Positions 56,780 to 64,000 of a stretch of 64,000 nt of DNA are shown here, one piece after another (within the stretch, counting starts at the first letter, position 1; every line of letters starts with the position of its first letter). Made by a program: the position numbers and the translations under genes. The stretch is from Jackrogersella multiformis (lineage: Eukaryota; Ascomycota; Sordariomycetes; Xylariales; Hypoxylaceae). The notes beneath the pieces are model-generated. The model did not search any database, had not been told where the DNA came from, and saw only the letters and a program-made list of their open reading frames with translations. The DNA lies in contig CADCXD010000009.1 of assembly GCA_902806575.1 (NCBI GenBank), forward strand, positions 1,984,001 through 2,048,000, read 5' to 3'.

Positions 56780-58487
56780 ATGAGGGGCCTTGTCGCTCTC
56801 TCGTTAGCATATGCTGCTGCAGCAGCGCCCTCGTTCAGCTACGAGACGATCCACCATGAATCTGCACCCATCATCTCGTCCTCTACTGCTGAGGAGGTCC
56901 CAAACTCTTACATCGTCAAGTTCAAGCACCATGTGACCGAATCATCGGCCGCTGATCATCACTCGTGGATTCAGAAGATCCACGGTGCGCGCGAGGATGA
57001 GAGATTAGAGCTTCGGAAGAGAGGCCAGATCCCGCTCATCGGCGATGTTGACACCTTCAAGGGTCTAAAGCATACTTTGAAGATTGGCAGCGATTTCCTT
57101 GGCTACGCTGGCCACTTCGATGACTCCGTCATTGAAGAAGTCCGAAGGCATCCTGATGTAAGCATCCCGTCAACACATTCATTTGATGATTTCTCCTTAT
57201 CGCTATTGGGGAAGATCTATCCTATCAATATTCGCCACAGCCTACTCAGAAATACATGTTTGCTAATGCTCTTGGCTGCAGGTTGAATTCATCGAGAAGG
57301 ATTCCATCGTCCATGCTCTCGAGGAAGGGGAACCGGATCTAGAGAAGAACGCCCCTTGGGGTTTGGCTCGAGTTTCTCATCGTAAACAACTCTCCTTTGG
57401 TACATACAATAAATATCTCTATGCTGCCGAGGGAGGTGAGGGTGTTGATGTCTACGTTATTGACACCGGTTGCAACACCGAGCACGTCGATTTCGAAGGC
57501 CGTGCATCTTGGGGCAAGACAATTCCTACCAACGATGAGGACCTTGATGGCAATGGCCACGGAACCCATTGTTCTGGCACGATTGCTGGCAAGAAGTATG
57601 GTGTTGCTAAGAAAGCTCACGTAAAGGCTGTCAAAGTCCTACGATCTAACGGATCTGGTTCCATGTCTGATGTTATGAAGGGTGTTGAATGGGCTGCTGA
57701 GCAGCACATTGAGCAGGTCGCCAAGGCCAAGAAGGGCTCGCGCAAGGGCTTCAAGGGATCTACTGCCAACATGTCTCTGGGTGGAGGCAAATCTCCCTCT
57801 CTGGACCAGGCTGTCAACGCTGCCGTCACAGCTGGTCTTCACTTCGCCGTCGCTGCCGGCAATGACAACGCTGATGCCTGCAAGTACTCCCCGGCTGCCG
57901 CTGAGAAGGCCATCACCGTCGGTGCTAGTGCTCTTGATGATAGCCGTGCGTATTTCTCGAACTGGGGAAAGTGCGTTGACATCTTCGGCCCTGGTCTCAG
58001 CATCCAGTCGACCTGGATTGGCAGCAAGACTGCTATTAACACTATCTCCGGCACGTCTATGGCTTCCCCCCACATCTGCGGTCTGACCGCCTACTTCCTC
58101 TCCCTGCAGCCCAGCAAGGACTCCGAGTACGGCATGGCTGAGATCACCCCGGAGAAGTTGAAGACCAACATGATCACCATCGCCACCAAGGGTGCTCTCT
58201 CTGACATTCCCAGCGACACCCCCAACCTACTTGCCTGGAACGGTGGTGGTTACTCCAACTACAGCCAGATCGTCGAGGCCGGTGGTTACACTGCTGAGGC
58301 ACCTGCTGAAAGCTCTTTGTCCATTGAGGAGCTTGAGAAGGCCATCGAGCATGACTTTAACGTGGTCTCAGGCACTGTTGTCAAGGGTGTCTCTTCGCTC
58401 TCTGGAAAGGCCGAAGAGCTTTCTAACAAGATCCACAAGATCGTTGACGAAGAGCTTAAGGGTTTTTTCGAGGAGCTACGCGCGTAA
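56780..58487 (+). CDS. PRB1: Vacuolar subtilisin-like serine protease (proteinase B / cerevisin type)
   Basis: S8 family protease of the fungal vacuole that acts in protein turnover and zymogen activation. Two exons, 56780-57157 and 57282-58487 (GTAAGC donor, CTGCAG acceptor), give 527 residues. The start MRGLVALSLAYAAAA is a signal peptide. An inhibitor I9 propeptide follows (SYIVKFKHHVTESSAADHHS to about residue 135). The mature domain begins around NAPWGLARVSHR. The catalytic triad is Asp187 (VIDTG), His219 (GHGTHCSGT) and Ser385 (GTSMASPH), with oxyanion Asn320 (AAGNDN). A C-terminal helical extension of about 80 residues (SIEELEKAIEHDF onward) is typical of vacuolar Prb1/Pep2-type enzymes. 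Codon use is strongly biased to C-ending codons, suggesting high expression. Confidence 0.95.
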
Positions 58488-59592
58488 GGTGTCATAGACT
58501 AGTAGTAGTCCTCTAGCTTGTAATATTTCTAGACCCTGGGATATGGGAAGTATGGCAAGTTTCCAGTCGAGCATGAGTCATTGATTGGTGTTTTTTTGGG
58601 CATTCGGCCACCTGGCCTATTTATACTTGTACACACGCGGGAATGGTGCTTTTCGGTAGCATGATAACGTTTTATCAGGCCTGTCTCAGATAATTATGGC
58701 TCGAATCGCAATCTTTTTTTGCCATCGGAACGTCATGCTTGTGTGATTGTTGTGATATAAATTGTAGTTGATCCCACTGCTGAGATTTCTGTTTGGTCAG
58801 TTATAGTCACCCCGAGTCTCTTACCTCGAGTTGTATTTGATTAACAAAGTATTTGGGGAGTTGCAATACGCTGTTGTAATCGATATATAACTGATCTCCT
58901 AATTATCCACATGCATACCACGTACTTACCTATGTACCTAGGTAGGTACCTAGTTGGGGTTCCATGCTAGATTCATGAATGTATCCTTTTCTATGGCTTG
59001 TGAAAGACACCGTTGCTGTATTCGTGTTTCCTAAAGTTCTATCATAATCTCGATTTACACCTTCCTCTCTACCTTATATTAGATAGACAGGGAGGTACCG
59101 ATTCATACTTTAAAAGCATGTATAGGTATAACGCAGCCAGCTTATGGCAAGCACGACATGCCTACCTCTGTAGTCTACCCCGTACTTTCCCGATGCTGCT
59201 TCCATCTTCTTGCATATAGGTAGGTAGGTACCTAGGTAGGGAAGGTGTATTCTATGGTGACCTCTTAGTTGGCCTAACCCCTTACCACCTACCTGAGTTA
59301 TACGAGGAAATCTTTCTTGGATTCCATGATGTAAAGTATCTTGGCCTTCAACTTCACATATTCCATCTTAGCACATACATTCATCGAGATTCAGCCCTAT
59401 CATCTCTAAATTGGATCTTCCACATCGAAAACGGTGGCTTTTGGTTAAATTATATTTGACATAAACCTTTAAGGTGGTCTATCTTCTACTTTGGATCGTC
59501 GTGTCTTTTCCTTTCTGCTTCTCGTCTCCATCCATTGTCTCTTGGTTCCCCTTCTGTTTATATCATCCCCAGATCGTTGGATTCACGCCAGT
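58488..59592. other. Intergenic region PRB1 / disordered protein
   Basis: No gene. Motif clusters are at 58921-58953 and 59217-59240. The 3' region of PRB1 occupies the left part. Confidence 0.6.
59217..59240. repeat. Dispersed TACCTAGGTA-type motif copy
   Basis: TAGGTAGGTAGGTACCTAGG, a palindrome-containing copy of the motif, about 355 bp upstream of the disordered-protein start codon. Confidence 0.8.
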
Positions 59593-62500
59593 ATGTATCG
59601 TCGAAATAGTACAAAGCTTCATCGTCCCGATCGTCGAAAGTCGACCTCTTCTGCGAAAAGCGTCTATTTAGAGTATATCCACCCCGAGATGGCCGAGCGG
59701 GATGCTCAGGCCGCAGCCACGAAAGCCTTTGCGAGGGCCAAAGAGCGCTCTGCTATAGAGACAACATCGTGGCCGCCGCCGCGGAACAATAATTCGAGCG
59801 ATACTGGTGGTTACGACGGCACCCCTGATAGAGGTAGTAATGACTCTGGTATTAGGCGACAACAAAGTGTTCGCTTCGTGCGGGAGAGAACCCCGAGAAG
59901 CATGGAAAAGTATATAGCTGTTGAAAACAGGATGCTAGCTTCTAATACGAATGCCTTGGCAATAGATAACATGGAGCCTCGACTGATGACTAGCGCCTCT
60001 GCTGCGGGAATGGTTTCTGCCGCCAAAGGCACGGCAGGCGACTACATCAATACTCTCTTTACAGGCGAGGAGTATTATACACCTGAGGATGACATTGCAT
60101 CAGCTCCTTCATCATATCGGAAGATTCGAAAGTCTAGATCCATGTTCACCTGTTCTGAAGCTAGCATGGCTTCCAGAAACCATGTTCGGACCCCAAACTC
60201 GACGACAATGAATAAAGTAGCTCCTTCGTTCGCGGAGTCATCATACATGGGCGCGGATGAGAGCATACCATCACCAAGACTCAAAGCACCAAAATCCATG
60301 TCGTTTTTAAGAAGTCGTCGTGATCAACCATTGCTGTTCTCCAAGCGTCGTGGTAGCATCCCCATTGCGCTATCCAACAGTAGAAATGCTGGAATTTCAA
60401 GTAATAAGGAGAGGTCTATGAAATCGCAGCCATCGGTATTTATTCGTCCAAAGTCTGGTAATGCCGACAAATATTTCAGAAAGAGCATGAGAGATGATAG
60501 CAATGACACTCTACTGATGGAGGGAAAGGTACCAAAAGATGGAAGCTTGAGAAATCGAGCCCGGAAAGTTTCCCATAACTTCAAACATAGGTTGAAAAGT
60601 TTCTTCAGTTTGGTTAAAGGAGATACCGATGAAGCAGTGTTTCCTCCCCAGCAAATTGAGGCTCCAAAGTCACACATCACGGATCTGGATAACTTCGATT
60701 ACATGAAGGATGACGAGTTTCGGCTCGAGACTGTTAGCGATAAGGCTGCCCTGTCTCGTGTTCCCTCCGGAGTCCCATCTCTGCATGCAGTTCCTTCGCA
60801 TCAACAACTTCGTTCGCGTCAAGGCAGTGTCGAGAGTCTACGAAGCGAGAGGAGAGCCTCGGATGAACGGTCTCGAGTCACGAGCTGGACGAACTCAGAG
60901 ACAAACACGATCAACACCTTGAATAGTCACAAGGGGGAATGGGAAAAGCAGCGCCTATCAGTCATAAAAGAGAATGGCATGCATATCTCCTCCTCGTCGG
61001 CAAAGTCCCCTGGTGGTGCTGCAAACGTCGTGAACCCCAATACTAGTGCCTGTTCCCTACCGCCGCCGATACCGCCGATACCAACAACGGTTGACAGTCG
61101 AAGAATTTATTCCGCGCTTATGAAGAGGCTCAATGATGCGAATAAACACACGAGAAAAGAAGTGAAGAGAGAAAATGGTGTTGACGATATTATCAGTGCA
61201 GGTGCCGTGCCTCCGAGAGGTAGTTCTCGGGACCACGAGGGCTGCGGGCCCTACTCGCCTGCAACTATTCGCCATGTCGTTTCTGATGGTCTCTCAGAAT
61301 CGTCTTCGGCGGGAACTATCGAGAGAAAGCCGGTTACAGGCACTAGAAGAGCTAAGGAGTCTCCCTTTTGCGTCGAATCGAATCCAAAAAGACCAGAACC
61401 CTCGTCCTCTATATCGGCGCCTCCGGGAAATGAAGCTGAAATGTTCATAAACTCAGATGGCCGATCGTCTTCCCTGCCACGTATCGAGGAACCTACGCCC
61501 CCGGCAAGAACACTATCGACTCGTAGTTCGGCTTTCTTTGCCAGTCCTACATGCCATCTATTCCGCACGCGAAGCCCATACAGGCGCGCAATTCAAGATT
61601 CTATCAGAGCCGAATCCCAGAACACACAGTTAAGATCCCCCGAATTTAACCCCTGGATGCGTTCTCTGACAGGCCTGACTATCCGATGCCCAAGCACATG
61701 CGAATCCGAGGTGGACAAGAAAATGCAATATGCAGAAAGCGTGTACTCTTCGACTACAGAAGAAATAACGACGGGATTTTCGAACAACCTGTCAGCTGTA
61801 GCAGACAATTTCCCAAGGTCACAGAATACTCACGGAGATGCCACGATATTTGTTAGCCCTCCTGTGTACCGTCCTACCCCCCCTCCTCCCAAACACAGGG
61901 TGACTTCTTCTGCAAGCTCTGTAGAGTGGAAATCGTGGTTATCTGCCAATGTTTCAAAGCTTGAAGGTACACCAGACCGTGAAGATATGGGAATTCTTGA
62001 ATATACAGTGCCATCAACTCGTATCACAGGCCATTTCCGGGAAAATGCCCAGATTAATGACGAGGATGAGCAGCCGCCGCTAGAAGTATACAAGCCCACG
62101 AGGCCAGACAGTGTACTCGCGACGATTGAGCAAAATGCAAGAGCTTCGCCTCAGGCCGTACGGCCAACTTTGAAGAGTACCTCTCCAACTCCTCCCCGCG
62201 ACAAAGAAAACGAGGTTCCTAAGCGTCCTGCGATTCAACCTGGGAGTAAATTACGCACCACGCCGTCATTAGCAAGTATGAAGTCTGCTCGGGAAGTAAA
62301 CCTTTCGACGGAGCCGACAAGAAAAGGGGCATTTGATTCCATCCCTCGGAAGTCCCTAGCAAATAAACCCTCACTCAACACCCTTGCGGGCAATCCGATG
62401 TCGACTAGAAAACTAGTCAAAAGACAGCCAGGTTCCAGGAATTATGTTACGCCAACGCCGAGTCCGGGACCTAAGGCCGGAGTCGACAATCAGTTTGGGA

Positions 62501-62751
62501 AGCTTACCGGTGGTTCAAGTAATTCGAGGCGCAAATTTGCCTTGGTGGTGTCAAAGAAGGCCGAGAACGTGAGCCCGAAAGCCGAAGTCGACGCTGATAT
62601 AGACCCTTACGACGTTCAAGGATCCGTCATCGCTAGTCAAGAAACTGACCTAAACCTCGAGTCTATCGGAAGCAAGAAGATGGTCGATCTCTTCCTCAGC
62701 AGCAGGCGGAAGCGCATCGCAAGCGGCGAAGATGGAGGTGTATTCATGTGA
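59593..62751 (+). CDS. Long intrinsically disordered conserved fungal protein
   Basis: Single exon of 1052 residues from the first ATG at 59593; the frame is open upstream but has no ATG. I recognise it as conserved in filamentous ascomycetes, with no known function. The conserved N-terminus (MYRRNSTKLHRPDRRKSTSS, then HPEMAERDAQAAATKAF) and the C-terminus (KKMVDLFLSSRRKRI) frame a Ser-, Arg- and Pro-rich, probably unstructured body with no membrane helix. An internal block near residues 660-720 (RTRSPYRRAIQDSIRAESQ, then FNPWMRSLTGLTIRCPST) also looks constrained. The many RRxS/T and SP/TP sites suggest regulation by phosphorylation; that is inferred. The same-strand gap to PRB1 is about 1.1 kb. 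Confidence 0.85.
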   Translation: MYRRNSTKLHRPDRRKSTSSAKSVYLEYIHPEMAERDAQAAATKAFARAKERSAIETTSWPPPRNNNSSDTGGYDGTPDRGSNDSGIRRQQSVRFVRERTPRSMEKYIAVENRMLASNTNALAIDNMEPRLMTSASAAGMVSAAKGTAGDYINTLFTGEEYYTPEDDIASAPSSYRKIRKSRSMFTCSEASMASRNHVRTPNSTTMNKVAPSFAESSYMGADESIPSPRLKAPKSMSFLRSRRDQPLLFSKRRGSIPIALSNSRNAGISSNKERSMKSQPSVFIRPKSGNADKYFRKSMRDDSNDTLLMEGKVPKDGSLRNRARKVSHNFKHRLKSFFSLVKGDTDEAVFPPQQIEAPKSHITDLDNFDYMKDDEFRLETVSDKAALSRVPSGVPSLHAVPSHQQLRSRQGSVESLRSERRASDERSRVTSWTNSETNTINTLNSHKGEWEKQRLSVIKENGMHISSSSAKSPGGAANVVNPNTSACSLPPPIPPIPTTVDSRRIYSALMKRLNDANKHTRKEVKRENGVDDIISAGAVPPRGSSRDHEGCGPYSPATIRHVVSDGLSESSSAGTIERKPVTGTRRAKESPFCVESNPKRPEPSSSISAPPGNEAEMFINSDGRSSSLPRIEEPTPPARTLSTRSSAFFASPTCHLFRTRSPYRRAIQDSIRAESQNTQLRSPEFNPWMRSLTGLTIRCPSTCESEVDKKMQYAESVYSSTTEEITTGFSNNLSAVADNFPRSQNTHGDATIFVSPPVYRPTPPPPKHRVTSSASSVEWKSWLSANVSKLEGTPDREDMGILEYTVPSTRITGHFRENAQINDEDEQPPLEVYKPTRPDSVLATIEQNARASPQAVRPTLKSTSPTPPRDKENEVPKRPAIQPGSKLRTTPSLASMKSAREVNLSTEPTRKGAFDSIPRKSLANKPSLNTLAGNPMSTRKLVKRQPGSRNYVTPTPSPGPKAGVDNQFGKLTGGSSNSRRKFALVVSKKAENVSPKAEVDADIDPYDVQGSVIASQETDLNLESIGSKKMVDLFLSSRRKRIASGEDGGVFM

Positions 62752-63946
62752 TTTCTTTGTACTACAGCCATTGCATAGATTGACTTGGTTATAAAAGGGG
62801 GATGATGACTGAACTTTGGCTACAGTGTTTGAGTGGTTGCGAGTTCTACAGAGTATATTATGGACAGGGGCTTATAGTATCGTTTGCCGCGGTCTTGTAC
62901 GTGGGTGACGAGGGAGGAGAGGTTGTAGGAAGGCCTTACTTGACTATCGCTTAGCATAAATGCAAAAAAAAGGCTATCCGACGCTCCCAGCTAGGGTAGC
63001 CATGTAATCTTAATGGAAACAGAAAATTGAAGGTTTGAAACTTGAAAGGCACAACTGAAATAAATAGTCGAAATTGACGGCACCAGAGATCAATCGATGT
63101 CTTATTTCAGCTTGTAGAATTCTTTCAAGGTATGGTACGGGGGTGGACATTGCATCTTTACTCACCCATTAGATACGCCGTATTAATACCTCCCAGCCTT
63201 GATTTTCTTTCGTTAAGGCAGTTTCATGTTTCAGAATCGCCGGCGCCTATTTCGAATCCTTCAAGATACCTAATGTACCTAGATATAGTAGGATTCGTGA
63301 TGGGATGAGGTGCCACGCCTTTCTTACACGTGGATTGGGTCGATGAGCTGCATGTAAATAGTTTGGAACCAGGCGGAACTCCTTCTGCACGAAAGGGGAA
63401 ATACCGACGGAGACCCTATCAAGATTTCTAGGTACCGTCAGGTAAAACTGGCGAGATGCTATGCCTTACAGAGGGCTGCATGTCAGCTACGGGCATACTA
63501 CCTACATACTACCGCCTACGTAAAGCGTGCTGTGCCGCACGCCGACATCCATCTCCCCTGCAGGTCTCGGCCGCAACTCTCAGTGTCGTGTCGTACGGCC
63601 GTTGTCGTACTTTGTATGTATTTTAGCACAGGAACAAATGCATTAGCTACCTTCGGGGTATTGTTTAGGAGTCAAGTGTCACCAAGAAGAAACACGCGAG
63701 ATGAGTGGCGTCTGCAGGGGCTTCAAGCTGTTAATACCTAATATAGATGCGACGAGGGATTTCCCCCCATATATGAGATGCATTGCCCTCTCCCGTGTGC
63801 CATATGTCCTGTTCTAGAATCATACTTGAATCCCTCTTTCATCGATTCCCACATGGGATCATGGACGACGTGTGTGTGTGCAGCATAATTACCTCCTAGA
63901 ATCATATGATACAGGTAGGAAGTAATCCTGCCGATCCTGAGCTCCC
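62752..63946. other. Intergenic region
   Basis: No gene is seen. A weak dispersed-motif copy is near 63428. The right half should contain the promoter of the gene cut by the window edge. Confidence 0.55.
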
Positions 63947-64000
63947 ATGGAAGACGACTCGAGCTTCCGCTATCGCGTGAACTACAGCGAGAACATTGCG
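63947..64000 (+). CDS. 5' end of an unidentified gene (truncated by the window)
   Basis: ATG at 63947 opens a frame of 18 codons to the window edge (MEDDSSFRYRVNYSENIA). The composition and context are coding-like, with C/G-ending codons, but the fragment is too short to name a family. The start itself is tentative. Confidence 0.4.
   Translation, partial: MEDDSSFRYRVNYSENIA

Overview
The window is nuclear DNA of a filamentous ascomycete (Pezizomycotina, most likely a Sordariomycete). The genes are eukaryotic and carry short introns, mostly 48-92 nt with GTRNGY donors and CTNAY branch sites. They are spaced by 0.3-4.5 kb of non-coding DNA, and the encoded families (Rom2-type RhoGEF, fungal rhodopsin-like receptor, fungal sulfotransferase_4, Prb1-type vacuolar protease) are typical of moulds. 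The exact genus cannot be read from the sequence.

Layout, left to right. 0.9-2.2 kb: a DUF4336 beta-lactamase-fold protein (+). 6.8-10.7 kb: a Rho1 guanine-nucleotide exchange factor, ROM2 type (-). 12.7-13.5 kb: V-ATPase subunit c', VMA11 (+), in six short exons with no long reading frame. 14.2-15.2 kb: a conserved fungal protein (-) broken by a one-base frameshift in a C6 run. 17.8-18.4 kb: a small single-pass membrane protein (-). 19.7-22.0 kb: saccharopine reductase LYS9 (+), in thirteen exons. 22.9-24.4 kb: a seven-helix fungal rhodopsin-like receptor (-). 27.4-28.3 kb: splicing factor PRP38 (+). 28.5-30.1 kb: mitochondrial glutamyl-tRNA amidotransferase subunit A (-). 30.7-32.6 kb: a secreted 5'-nucleotidase-like metallophosphatase (+). 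33.3-36.1 kb: a repeat-rich tail-anchored protein with an in-frame UAG (-). 36.3-37.1 kb: splicing factor ISY1 (-). 40.8-42.4 kb: oligosaccharyltransferase subunit WBP1/OST48 (-). 43.0-43.4 kb: complex I 9.5 kDa subunit (+). 43.9-51.9 kb: a 2616-residue BEACH-WD40 protein, BPH1 type (-). 53.2-54.3 kb: a divergent sulfotransferase-like protein (+). 56.8-58.5 kb: vacuolar subtilisin PRB1 (+). 59.6-62.8 kb: a long disordered conserved fungal protein (+). 63.95 kb to the edge: the start of another gene (+).

Most genes are housekeeping and functionally unrelated, so this is an ordinary core-chromosome segment, not a biosynthetic cluster. Loose themes are splicing (PRP38, ISY1), mitochondrial function (HER2, complex I subunit) and the endomembrane/vacuole system (VMA11, WBP1, PRB1, BPH1).

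The features most worth a second look are: a palindromic TACCTAGGTA-type motif scattered at 30 or more non-coding sites and absent from coding exons; the repeat-rich tail-anchored gene with its UAG; paired TTATCGATAA boxes upstream of PRP38 and HER2; and abrupt GC-rich blocks that begin or end inside genes. I found no convincing intact tRNA, rRNA, transposon, CRISPR array or multi-gene novel system.
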